From assembly GCA_964575235.1 (NCBI GenBank), contig CAZNQG010000129.1:1-8583 (forward strand): a DNA stretch of 8,583 nucleotides, written 5' to 3'. The position numbers and the translations under genes were made by a program. Shown one piece after another: positions 1 through 7,959 of the stretch. Each line of letters begins with the position of its first letter. Positions within the stretch are counted from its first letter, which is position 1. The notes below the pieces were generated by a model. That model did no database searches. It was not told the DNA's origin and was given only the letters and a program-made list of their open reading frames with translations. This DNA comes from SM23-62 sp964575235. Its GTDB lineage: Bacteria > Bacteroidota > Bacteroidia > Bacteroidales > SM23-62.

Positions 1-382
1 TGACATCTCCATCGCAGATCGTGTCTTTCATAGGCGTCGCCGTAACCACCGGCGTGGGTTCTACCCACACCGTATCGTAGATCGTCGTACCCGTACAACG
101 ACGCGAACCCGTACCGGTTAACGTCCAGGGCGTGATCTCGTAGGCCACATAACCGTACGTGTCATTCCCGTTGTCCAGCGGATCCGTGATGCTCTGCCCA
201 TCGCTCAGCGTGCCCGAAGTGTTGCCGCTGATCGAACCGTCCGAGGCCGTCGAGCTGTATTCAAACTCTACCCCGCTGACCGCGCTGGTGACCGTCTCCA
301 GCAAAATAGACGTGACATCTCCATCGCAGATCGTGTCTTTCATAGGCGTCGCCGTAACCACCGGCGTAGGTTCTACCCACAC
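1..382 (-). repeat. Tandem 312-bp (104-residue) PKD-like repeat within the giant surface gene
   Basis: Bases 1-70 match 313-382 with a single difference (G56 versus A368), giving an exact spacing of 312 bp. The difference is synonymous, since both codons read Pro. In the protein, one full unit is encoded from 382 down to 71 and the next begins at 70 and leaves the window. Each unit opens with VWVEPTPVVTATP and contains a DTICDGDV segment. The preceding module (about 655-383) has the same fold pattern (TATPSEDTLC, then a closing WVEPTP) but is strongly diverged. The match breaks sharply at 71/383, which is the unit boundary. More copies probably follow to the left, but that cannot be seen. Confidence 0.93.
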
Positions 383-3300
383 AACAGCGGTGTCCGCAAC
401 ACCTTCACAATCTGAGGGACCTGGACCGGTCGGAATGATCCTGTAAACAACAGAATCGAAATTATCAGTAGGATTGGTGAGAGTTTGCTGAATTAATGTA
501 TCGTCAACGATTGTTAAGGTAGCACCGGTAATATTTCCCGTATATAATGTGTCAAGAGCAAACGTGGTTCCCGTAATATCACTGGTAAGGACAATATAGG
601 TCGTTTCATTATTACACAGCGTGTCTTCCGATGGCGTTGCGGTGGCAGTCGGGAGGGGATTCACCGTCCAGGATTCCTCATCTATATTGGAGCTGCAACC
701 GCCTCCGCTGCAATCCCTCCGGCTTTGTACCCTGTTCGTTCCTGTTACCGCCGCAAAAACCGGTATCGTCTCAGACCACCCACTCCAAGAACCCCCGTCA
801 TCCGTAGAGTACTGGTATTCATCCGTACAACTACCTGATCCTCCACTCCCCGGTGTACTCACTGTAATCGTCAGGGTATCTCCTTCACAAACTTCGGCCA
901 TATCCGGTGATTTCGTTATGTCCGGGGCCACAGGCTGGGATGCAATCGTCAACGTGACCGTGGTTGCCGGACTTTCACATCCATTGGTCGTTTGCGTAAC
1001 ATAGTAAGTGTAATCGCCAACGGCGGTATGCCCTGTCGGAAAGGTATCTCCAAGATGGACAAGATTTGTTAGACCTGCGTCATCATACCACCGGATATAA
1101 GAACCGGTGGCGGTCAAATCGGGGACCGTGGTTCCAAAACAGATATCAACATCTGACGTGACAGGTTCATCTGGCAAAGGATTAACCTTCTGCGTCTGGC
1201 TGGCGCCGTCCGAACAACCGTTCCCATCGGTATATGTATACGTAATGAGATGATCCCCCACGCTGGCAACGGAGGGATCGAACTCGGGACTTGTGGTGAT
1301 ACCGGTACCCGAATATACGCCACCCAAGGGATATCCACCCGTAATGTCAAAAGCCGCATCATCTTCACATACTGCCGGTAGATAATCGTTGGAAGTCTCC
1401 CCCGAAACAGAATAAAAAGCCGAAGGGGAATACTGGTTGTTGTATTCGGTAGCGATCCAGTCAGGAGAACGAAGATTATCGGAGACTCTTAACTCATCAA
1501 TGATCCCATCAAAATAATAGAGCAATTCAAAAGGTTCTCTTCCGATTTTTGTTGTGCCTGTTGAAGAGCCCAGGACGCCATCTGTCGTATAGGGTCTGTC
1601 AATACCGCCGTTAACAAACGTATACAAAGTATCCCCGTCATCCGAATAAGCCCCCACTACGTAGTACCAGGTACCTGTGGTGAATGTTGTTCCGCCGGGA
1701 GCATCCCTGTTCAGAAAAGCCTCATTCGATGAATTCCTGATCTCAAACTCAAGCTTATTATTCGTAAAAAGTCCGAATTTATATCCGCCGTTGGCATCAT
1801 CCTGGTTGCCAATAATTTTCTGATCAATGTCAACTGAATTCAGGTATATCCACGCAGAGATCGTAAGTTTCCCGGTAATATCCAGATCCGATGAATACGG
1901 AACCTCTGCATATTGATTGGTCCCGTTGAAATTCCTCGCGTTGGCTATATATCCAGAGATATCGGTCGTGCCACTATTGGTGGCATTGTGAGTATAAGCC
2001 GTACCATCATCCAGATCCCCGTTAAAATGCAAGACCCCCTTATAATGATTATCCCAGGTATCAACGCTTGACTGGTCTGAAGAAACGCTTTCATTCCCAT
2101 ATAACATCTTGATTTCCGTATCGGATGTTGCTGACAGGGACGGAACCTGTACCCAGACAATCAACTGCCCTGTTGACGCATTATAATGCTCAACCTGATG
2201 ATTTAACCGGTCATAACTGTCATTAGTGAAAATGATATCATAACCGTTTGAATTTTCAACATGACCTCCGTTTCCGGTTGTTCTCAAACTATCATCTGAT
2301 GAAATACTTATCAATACCGGAAAATCATTATGATCTGATGAACCGGAAACCTGGGAACCATGAATCGTAATGGTCTTCTGATATGAATACCCGAATGTAA
2401 CGGCCGGCAGGGAATTTACAGTTGTGGTAATTCCTGCAGTAGTATCCTGACAACCGGCTGCATTTGCCACTACAGCCGTAACTTCTTGTCCATTCGTAAG
2501 GCTTGTTGTTATATAAGTGTCTGAGGATCCGGGGCCCTGCACGGAACCTCCATCCACGAAAAATTCATACGTCACTCCCCCGCCGGCGGTAAATGTCACC
2601 TCATCGCCATCACAGATAATATTATCGGCATCACTGCTGACAAGTGTTCCGGTCGGAAAATCATATACCGTTACGATAATATCATCGCTTCCCGTGCATC
2701 CTTTGCTGTCTGTTACGGTATAGGTCAGGTTTAATGTACCATCGGAAGCGCTTGTAAAAACAGGATCCTGAATAGTAGTATTATCCAGGGAATCGGCATC
2801 CGTTCCCGTCCATAAATGGGTTGTATATACACCGGTACCCCCTGAGGGATTCCCGTCAAGGCTCAACCCTGTTCCCTCACAACCCAATGCAGGATCAGGC
2901 GTAATAGCAGCAGACGGAGGAGCACCCACTCCCACGGTAATATAATCGCCATCACTGATATCAAGGTTCGTTACTTCATATTCGTCTCCACCCGCTGAGG
3001 CAAGATCATATACGGTGGCTCCGGCGGTAAAATCTCCGTCGGCATCGACTATGATCACCTTCCTGGAACAATTGGCCAGGTCTGCAGGTAAGATTGAAAA
3101 ATCTATCGTAACCGTTACGGTTCCGATATCACCAGTTTCATCGAATCTCCATTCCCGTTCAATTCTCCGTATGCTATCGCCTGGAGGAGCCTCCGTTGTG
3201 GTCCAGCTTGAAAAGGAACCTCCATCATGTCCGAAAAGCAAATATTCTCCATCACCCAACGAGGATGGTGTATCGATCTGGAGCATACTTGCAGACCTTG

Positions 3301-4162
3301 CCTCGGTATTCTGGTTAGAAGCATCTTCCCTGCCAATCCCTGAAACATCGTAATAGTGTATGGAATCGTAGCTGAAATGATCGTTCCCGGTCGAAGCAAT
3401 ACTGATCCCGTACTTCGCAGACAGATAATTCTCGACAATGATGTGTTCCGCCAGGTTCAACTGCTTGTCATAGATGATCATTTCGGCTATGTAGCCGTCC
3501 ATGTAATTACTTCCGGACCCTCCACTCAACCGTCTGCCCACATTTAAGTAATTATCTGCATTTATCCTTGTGAATCCAGCTGGGGTAATGTTCTGCGAGA
3601 TCCCGTTCAGATACAGGGTATGGTATGGGCTGCTGGTATGATGAAATGCACTCAGAATCTTGATCACCCCTTCAGGTAGGGAATCCTGGGGAGCGTCATA
3701 GTAGTTACTCCCCCCTCTCCAGCAGTAATATGAATTATATGGGGCCGTATGATCCCGGCTGATGGAGGCTGTTGCATTTGTGCTGCCATTTCCCAGATTC
3801 AATGCATAGGCATAGGCATCTGTATTGTCAAACCTTAATACTGTGAGTATGGTAAAGGGCGCATTCAGTGTTCCGCCGAGGGAGCCGGAAAAGTACTGGT
3901 CATCGCCAGGATCAAAACTGACAACCGGGAATCCGTTCAGGGTATTTGCAGAGAATGTCGGCTGGTTGCTTGAGGTTCCCTGGGTTACATCATTCCCGTT
4001 CCCGGAAATATCCGGCCAGGTTTCTATAGATTCTCCATCCGATAAACCGGTAATGGAGTCTGCACGAAGCCATAACCTGGTATCCGAACTATTCCCCACA
4101 CCGCCGGGCCCAGTCTGCCCATTGACGTATACATTGCAAACCAGGATTATTCCAATGGCCAT
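1..4162 (-). CDS. Giant secreted multidomain surface protein (LamG/DUF2341/Ig-like/PKD-like repeats), 3' end outside window
   Basis: The frame stays open for 1387 codons from the ATG at 4162 to the left edge; I checked it codon by codon and found no stop. Layout, counted from that ATG: short hydrophobic export segment (1-15, likely cleaved before Q16); concanavalin A/LamG-like domain (about 30-245, starting LWLRAD and ending before AKYGIS); a beta-rich segment with EWRFDETGD at 337-345; PKD/Ig-like modules (about 410-590); DUF2341 (about 594-710, KTITI and FPVLIS); a second LamG domain (about 735-905, ending IIDELRVSD); Ig-like modules (about 915-1165); PKD-like repeats from about 1170 onward. 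Such proteins in Bacteroidetes are usually surface adhesins or glycan-binding proteins exported by T9SS. The sorting domain would lie outside the window, so that route is inference. The start is uncertain: an in-frame TTG at 4210 would add 16 residues with three arginines, giving a more normal signal peptide. In-frame stops lie further upstream at about 4276-4284. Confidence 0.9.
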   Translation of the reverse strand, partial: MAIGIILVCNVYVNGQTGPGGVGNSSDTRLWLRADSITGLSDGESIETWPDISGNGNDVTQGTSSNQPTFSANTLNGFPVVSFDPGDDQYFSGSLGGTLNAPFTILTVLRFDNTDAYAYALNLGNGSTNATASISRDHTAPYNSYYCWRGGSNYYDAPQDSLPEGVIKILSAFHHTSSPYHTLYLNGISQNITPAGFTRINADNYLNVGRRLSGGSGSNYMDGYIAEMIIYDKQLNLAEHIIVENYLSAKYGISIASTGNDHFSYDSIHYYDVSGIGREDASNQNTEARSASMLQIDTPSSLGDGEYLLFGHDGGSFSSWTTTEAPPGDSIRRIEREWRFDETGDIGTVTVTIDFSILPADLANCSRKVIIVDADGDFTAGATVYDLASAGGDEYEVTNLDISDGDYITVGVGAPPSAAITPDPALGCEGTGLSLDGNPSGGTGVYTTHLWTGTDADSLDNTTIQDPVFTSASDGTLNLTYTVTDSKGCTGSDDIIVTVYDFPTGTLVSSDADNIICDGDEVTFTAGGGVTYEFFVDGGSVQGPGSSDTYITTSLTNGQEVTAVVANAAGCQDTTAGITTTVNSLPAVTFGYSYQKTITIHGSQVSGSSDHNDFPVLISISSDDSLRTTGNGGHVENSNGYDIIFTNDSYDRLNHQVEHYNASTGQLIVWVQVPSLSATSDTEIKMLYGNESVSSDQSSVDTWDNHYKGVLHFNGDLDDGTAYTHNATNSGTTDISGYIANARNFNGTNQYAEVPYSSDLDITGKLTISAWIYLNSVDIDQKIIGNQDDANGGYKFGLFTNNKLEFEIRNSSNEAFLNRDAPGGTTFTTGTWYYVVGAYSDDGDTLYTFVNGGIDRPYTTDGVLGSSTGTTKIGREPFELLYYFDGIIDELRVSDNLRSPDWIATEYNNQYSPSAFYSVSGETSNDYLPAVCEDDAAFDITGGYPLGGVYSGTGITTSPEFDPSVASVGDHLITYTYTDGNGCSDGASQTQKVNPLPDEPVTSDVDICFGTTVPDLTATGSYIRWYDDAGLTNLVHLGDTFPTGHTAVGDYTYYVTQTTNGCESPATTVTLTIASQPVAPDITKSPDMAEVCEGDTLTITVSTPGSGGSGSCTDEYQYSTDDGGSWSGWSETIPVFAAVTGTNRVQSRRDCSGGGCSSNIDEESWTVNPLPTATATPSEDTLCNNETTYIVLTSDITGTTFALDTLYTGNITGATLTIVDDTLIQQTLTNPTDNFDSVVYRIIPTGPGPSDCEGVADTAVVWVEPTPVVTATPMKDTICDGDVTSILLETVTSAVSGVEFEYSSTASDGSISGNTSGTLSDGQSITDPLDNGNDTYGYVAYEITPWTLTGTGSRRCTGTTIYDTVWVEPTPVVTATPMKDTICDGDV

Positions 4163-4616
4163 TACAATAGGCCTGAGACTCCGATTATTTCCTGAATCCC
4201 GGCAGAACAATTTTTCTGAAGCTTGTTCAGGGTGTGTGAATAACGATATTTCAGCTTTGGCAGTGATTCGTTGTTAGCTTTACATAATAAACAATAAAAT
4301 TCCCATCCGATCTTTTGTTCTTTTTTTTTTAAAAGATCGACGGAACTTTTGAAAATATTTTGCGGGCTGCAATCCCCCCTAAGAGGGCTTGCAGACCCTG
4401 CTCATTTGCAAGTCTTTATTATGACCCGAAAATTGCCCTCCGGGTTGCACTTTTTCCGGCCAATTTCCAGCCAAAAACAGGATCTCTAATCCGATCCCAT
4501 AACAATCCTTTATATATGCCTGATAATGAATAGCTTTAAAAAGGGTTAAATTAATTGATTTCTACGAAGGGTACAATAAAAAGTTATCTAACAACCGGTA
4601 AAATAATTCAATACGC
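4163..4616. other. 454-bp non-coding gap between recO and the giant surface gene
   Basis: No credible gene is present: the ATGs I found are followed within a few codons by stops. One minus-strand frame is open from about 4400 to 4165 but lacks an ATG and does not join the downstream gene. The stretch is AT-rich near recO. It holds a hairpin around a T run (4308-4339) and a short inverted repeat, CTTGCA at 4388-4393 with TGCAAG at 4407-4412. Its length suggests that the giant gene has its own promoter here, but I found no exact match to the Bacteroidetes -7 element TAnnTTTG. Confidence 0.75.
4308..4339. repeat. 9-bp inverted repeat enclosing a ten-T homopolymer
   Basis: CGATCTTTT at 4308-4316 is the exact reverse complement of AAAAGATCG at 4331-4339. 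The 14-base loop includes T x10 at 4321-4330 on the plus strand, which is A x10 in the minus-strand transcript. It lies about 145-180 bp upstream of the ATG of the giant surface gene. The run is in the loop rather than after the stem, so it is not a standard intrinsic terminator. It could be a leader hairpin, a slippage-prone tract or chance; the structure is visible and the role is not. Confidence 0.6.
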
Positions 4617-5357
4617 TTAAAACTCATTTTCCTCCCTGTAGATTTCATGTAGAACGGCAAGGGATTTAAGGCTCCCGAATCCATGAAGGTGAAGCCGGTA
4701 GTAATCCGTCATATCTTCGAGGAATTGAATCCTTATATCCTGATTTACTGATATTTGTGCAACATCCTTGAATCCGCATCCCAGCAGCCGGTTCAGCAGC
4801 AGGGAACTTTTCTGATCGAAATAGTCGGGGTGAATGCCCGTTCCGTTGCTGAACTGCCCGTTTCTCATATCAAAACCCGTCCGGTCTTCGCCGAAGTTGT
4901 TCTCGGGATAGAAACCCAGGTAACGGGTGAGACTGACCAGGAACAGAAGGTGAAAATTGGCCGTCCCTTCATCCGATACGTCCAGAAGCTGTAGGGTGTT
5001 CTCAAGGAATTCGAAGAGGTCCCGGTTCGGGTCTTCCTCCCGCAATACTTTATAAAGCACTTCGGACAGGAAAAGGGCCTGGCTGCTTTTCTGCATATCG
5101 AAGGGAATGCTCCGGTACGGCATGTAGTTCCGTATTTCCCTGACATGCTGTATTTCACGGCCCTGTTTATGATATGCCTCCAGTTCGAGAAGGGTCAGGG
5201 GTTGAAGCAGGTTGCTTGGATATCTGGATTTTTTCCCCCGGATGCTGTTCACCAGGAAGGCCTGCCTGCCGTACAGGTCTGTATACAGGTATACAATGGC
5301 ACTGCTTTCACGGTATTTCACGTGGTGGAGTACGACTCCCTTAACTTTCTGTATCAT
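4617..5357 (-). CDS. recO: DNA repair protein RecO
   Basis: RecO is the recombination mediator of the RecFOR pathway. It binds single-stranded DNA and SSB and, with RecR, helps load RecA at gaps; it acts in the cytoplasm. The 246-residue product has the usual family length. Residues 1-80 form the N-terminal OB-fold, with the typical opening VKGVVLHHVKYRESSAIVYL and a conserved patch FLVNSIRGKKS at 35-45. The rest is the helical C-terminal domain, including the characteristic LTRYLGFYPE at 143-152. There is only one cysteine (194), so the four-cysteine zinc site found in some RecO proteins is absent. The ATG at 5357 is the only methionine that keeps the OB-fold whole. It follows porZ on the same strand after 240 bp occupied by a long inverted repeat, and ends 454 bp before the giant surface gene. 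Confidence 0.95.
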   Translation of the reverse strand: MIQKVKGVVLHHVKYRESSAIVYLYTDLYGRQAFLVNSIRGKKSRYPSNLLQPLTLLELEAYHKQGREIQHVREIRNYMPYRSIPFDMQKSSQALFLSEVLYKVLREEDPNRDLFEFLENTLQLLDVSDEGTANFHLLFLVSLTRYLGFYPENNFGEDRTGFDMRNGQFSNGTGIHPDYFDQKSSLLLNRLLGCGFKDVAQISVNQDIRIQFLEDMTDYYRLHLHGFGSLKSLAVLHEIYREENEF

Positions 5358-5386
5358 CGCAACTGCATCCTATCCGATTTAAATCT

Positions 5387-5593
5387 GGTTAAAAAATTCA
5401 GATTTTGCAATTTCTCTGCAGGTATTGTTAAACAAGGCGCCTACAAAAGATCGGCACCTTCGGGATGTCAAAACGCTGCTACATCGCTATCGCAATGTCA
5501 GGCAGCTTTTTTGACAATCCCTCAGGTGCCGCACCGATATTTTGCAGCGCCGGTTTAACGATGCCGGAAGTTTGCAAAATCTGAATTATAACC
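5387..5593. repeat. Long imperfect inverted repeat (about 207 bp) filling the porZ-recO gap
   Basis: The two halves are reverse complements over most of their length. Paired blocks, left with right: 5387-5391/5589-5593 (5 bp); 5395-5410/5572-5587 (16 bp perfect); 5427-5433/5553-5559 (7); 5436-5440/5547-5551 (5); 5444-5448/5540-5544 (5); 5450-5452/5536-5538 (3); 5453-5459/5524-5530 (7); 5462-5466/5517-5521 (5); 5467-5473/5509-5515 (7); 5475-5479/5502-5506 (5); 5481-5484/5495-5498 (4). That is about 69 base pairs with small bulges and one less-paired stretch (5411-5426). It begins 4 bp beyond the porZ stop and ends 29 bp before the recO start. A transcript would fold into one long rod. It encodes no protein. 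It could be a MITE-like insertion, a bidirectional terminator or a structured RNA; no clear target-site duplication was found. Confidence 0.85.
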
Positions 5594-5597
5594 CGGA

Positions 5598-7886
5598 TCA
5601 GTTGATTACAAGAAGTTTGGTGATGTGGGTCTTCTCCCCGCCCTCGTCGGTGCAGAAGATCAGGTAGACCCCGGTGCTGACCCGTTCCCCGGAAAAGCTC
5701 CGGCCGTCCCAGATGGCCTGTCCCCCCAGTGCGGTGGTCTCAAAAACGATGTTCCCGGCGATATCGGTGATCTTGACGTTAACATCGCCGACCAGTCCCG
5801 TTATGACGATATCCCCCTCGTAGTCATGTCGCACGGGATTGGGATATGCATATACGCCGATGAAATCATCCAGGCCTTCGATCGCAGTGCCCTTGTAGGA
5901 TATCAATCCCCGGTCGGTCCCGATATATACGATTCCGTTCTTCGGGTTTATGGCGATGTCGGTAATGTAATTGGAGAGCAGGGGACTGTTTTCCTGGGTG
6001 AAATGATGTACTTCCTCCAGCCCGTCATCGGATACGAGGTAGATCCCCGATTTCCCGGTACCGATCCATTTCCGGTTGGCGCCGTCCACCGCAATGGCAG
6101 TTACTTTTTCGGTCCCCAGCAGGATATCCGCCAGTCCGGTCCCGTCGTTTCGCGGAACGATGATCTGCTGGCCGTAGAAAAGGTCATCGCCGAATACGCG
6201 TGTGGGACTGTAATATACCACAATCCCCTTATCGGTTCCCACCCAGATGTTTCCATCACGGTCCTCTGCAAGGCAGAAAACGTTGTTGGTAATGATCCTC
6301 CCGTTGACGTCCACCACGTCAAATTTTTCGTAACGGTCATCCGAAATATCGTCTATGGTACCGTTGATATCAAATGCGAAGAGACCGTAACTCACGGGAC
6401 AGATCACCCATTTGTGATCGTAGGATGTATTGATGATGCCCCCGAGGAAATCCAGCTTAAGTTTGCCGTCCAGGGTAAAACTCTTCCACTCTCCGTTGGC
6501 CTTTCTAACCGAGACGGGCTCAGCTACGCCCGAATTGGTCATCCAGAGATTATTCCCCTGGTCAAAGGCACACCCTCCCAGGCGGAAAAAATCACCACTT
6601 TCGAGCTGGTTTTGTAGTGTGGAGTTGGCATTATCATATACTTCAACGAGTTCCCCGTTCCGGTACTCCAGGAGTCCCCATCCCCATGAAGTCCCGAAAA
6701 CATGGTTTTTATCGGCAGGGTCAACGGCAAGGTCTATAAGGTCCCGGTAGTCGACCGTGCTGGTCCCCTCCCATAAACCTTCCTTCAATACATTCAATTC
6801 CACCGGGTTGTATGTATTGTTCCACCCGAGGGTGATGTTCCCTGCGGCCGTATATATTATGTCGTCCTTGATGGCAACGGATGCAACATCGGGGCTCAGT
6901 GGTCCGTTAGGTGAAATGAACTCTGCCTCTCCGTTAACAGGTATCAGGTACAATCCTTCCTGCCTGTCGGCTAGCCAGATGCTTCCTTCCATGTCGTAGA
7001 TCGCATGAACAGGCCGGTAAGAATATGCTGAGCGGATCTCTTCATGCTGTTCATTATAGACCGTGGCATAATTATTCGTTACCACGACCAGGTGTCCGGC
7101 ACTCTCTCCAACATGGTTAACCCGGTTGTCCTCTTTGGTCTGGAAGGCATTCCATGTTCCGTTCTCACGGTAATAAAGAACATCGCCAGCCGGATCATCG
7201 CTGCTGAATCCGGCATATAACCTGTCCCCGAACCAGCAGACGGTCCTGAAGGTTTCGGTTGCATGCGGGATGTCCATAATCCTTGTCCAGTTGTTGAAAT
7301 CGACCAGGTTCGTATTGTGGATGCTTGCCATGTATACCCCCGTTTCCGTGGCCGCATACAGGCTGCTGCCATCTGTTGCCATGTCGTAAACATTCGTAAA
7401 CCCCCCGTTTTCGCCAATAAGATAAGTTTCCTTGATTTCTTTTTTCTCCAGGTTCACTACCACGATGCCGAATCCACAGGAAAGGTATGCCATGTCACCG
7501 ACGACCATGATGTTGTGGATGGTCTTGTTGGCTGTAATTTGTTTGCGCTTGATGTCGGGTATGTTGAAGATCTCCTCCCCGTGTATGATATCAAGGTTCG
7601 TGTTGTCATACCCGACCACAAGCTCCTGCCGTTCGGTTGAATAACTTACCGCGTTGATCTCCAGATCTGAGAGTCCATCGATCTTGGTAATAACATTTAC
7701 CGTATTGTCCTGCCTGTCATAATAAAACAAACCGCTCCGGGTTCCGCAATACACCCGGTTTCCGATTCCGGCAACCTGCCTGCCGTCATTATAAGGAAGA
7801 TGGTTCTTCCACTCACCGATGCCCGGCTGGGCATTCAGTCCAGAGGCAACATAGCAAAGGAGTACCCACAGAAAGTATTCCCGCAT
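5598..7886 (-). CDS. porZ: PorZ-like type IX secretion system protein (two-component-regulator-type propellers plus C-terminal sorting-type domain)
   Basis: In Porphyromonas gingivalis, PorZ is a surface T9SS component that works with the sortase PorU and delivers anionic LPS for attachment to cargo. From the ATG at 7886 the protein has 762 residues, near the family length. It has a clean signal peptide (MREYFLWVLLCYVASGLNA, cleaved before Q20) and then the PorZ-typical opening IGEWKNHLPYNDG. Many beta-propeller blades follow, such as GNIWVGTDKGIVVY and NGIVYIGTDRGLISY. The last 85 residues (678-762) are a T9SS C-terminal-domain-like sandwich starting VYAYPNPV and ending GVYLIF...ITKLLVIN. 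The frame also opens at an upstream ATG at 7967, overlapping rdgB by 8 bp and adding 27 residues. I prefer 7886 because it puts the signal peptide at the N-terminus; an ATG at 7916 is also possible. Placement right behind rdgB suggests co-transcription. A generic propeller protein with a sorting domain is the alternative, but the full-length architecture favours PorZ. Confidence 0.9.
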   Translation of the reverse strand: MREYFLWVLLCYVASGLNAQPGIGEWKNHLPYNDGRQVAGIGNRVYCGTRSGLFYYDRQDNTVNVITKIDGLSDLEINAVSYSTERQELVVGYDNTNLDIIHGEEIFNIPDIKRKQITANKTIHNIMVVGDMAYLSCGFGIVVVNLEKKEIKETYLIGENGGFTNVYDMATDGSSLYAATETGVYMASIHNTNLVDFNNWTRIMDIPHATETFRTVCWFGDRLYAGFSSDDPAGDVLYYRENGTWNAFQTKEDNRVNHVGESAGHLVVVTNNYATVYNEQHEEIRSAYSYRPVHAIYDMEGSIWLADRQEGLYLIPVNGEAEFISPNGPLSPDVASVAIKDDIIYTAAGNITLGWNNTYNPVELNVLKEGLWEGTSTVDYRDLIDLAVDPADKNHVFGTSWGWGLLEYRNGELVEVYDNANSTLQNQLESGDFFRLGGCAFDQGNNLWMTNSGVAEPVSVRKANGEWKSFTLDGKLKLDFLGGIINTSYDHKWVICPVSYGLFAFDINGTIDDISDDRYEKFDVVDVNGRIITNNVFCLAEDRDGNIWVGTDKGIVVYYSPTRVFGDDLFYGQQIIVPRNDGTGLADILLGTEKVTAIAVDGANRKWIGTGKSGIYLVSDDGLEEVHHFTQENSPLLSNYITDIAINPKNGIVYIGTDRGLISYKGTAIEGLDDFIGVYAYPNPVRHDYEGDIVITGLVGDVNVKITDIAGNIVFETTALGGQAIWDGRSFSGERVSTGVYLIFCTDEGGEKTHITKLLVIN

Positions 7887-7959
7887 TATCGATGAGAATC
7901 TTCGTGCACGAATCATCCTGAGGTTTTGCATATAAATACGGATAAACGGGGGACTTATT

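Noticed and set aside
1..382. The repeat array as a CRISPR-like array
   Set aside because: The repeats are 312 bp, contiguous and in frame within a coding sequence, with no short repeat-spacer pattern.
159..1004. Plus-strand open frames opposite the giant surface gene
   Set aside because: They are Ser/Thr/Pro-rich antisense products of Thr/Ser/Gly-rich repeat codons. The minus-strand frame is continuous and has recognisable domains throughout.
3825..4277. A 150-codon plus-strand open frame crossing the start of the giant surface gene
   Set aside because: It overlaps the well-supported minus-strand LamG-like domain and its signal peptide, and resembles no known family.
4165..4400. A minus-strand frame open across the gap upstream of the giant gene
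   Set aside because: It has no ATG start, ends at a stop just before the giant gene's ATG in a different frame, and includes the homopolymer run. It would matter only if a frameshift error joined it to the giant gene.
4388..4412. Short inverted repeat CTTGCA...TGCAAG as a recO terminator
   Set aside because: The stem is only 6 bp with a 13-base loop and no T run follows it on the minus strand, and it lies about 200 bp beyond the recO stop.
4566..4616. Possible promoter downstream of recO on the minus strand: TTG followed 22 bases later by TAACTTTT
   Set aside because: It only partly matches the Bacteroidetes consensus (TTG, spacer, TAnnTTTG) and lies over 400 bp from the giant gene's ATG. 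AT-rich sequence makes such matches common.
5145..5558. A 137-codon plus-strand open frame running from recO into the intergenic palindrome
   Set aside because: Its first half is antisense to recO and its second half is the inverted repeat. No domain or start signal supports it.
5625..6617. A 330-codon open frame on the plus strand
   Set aside because: It lies wholly antisense to porZ in the mirrored codon register, and its composition follows from the porZ codons. It shows no recognisable domain.
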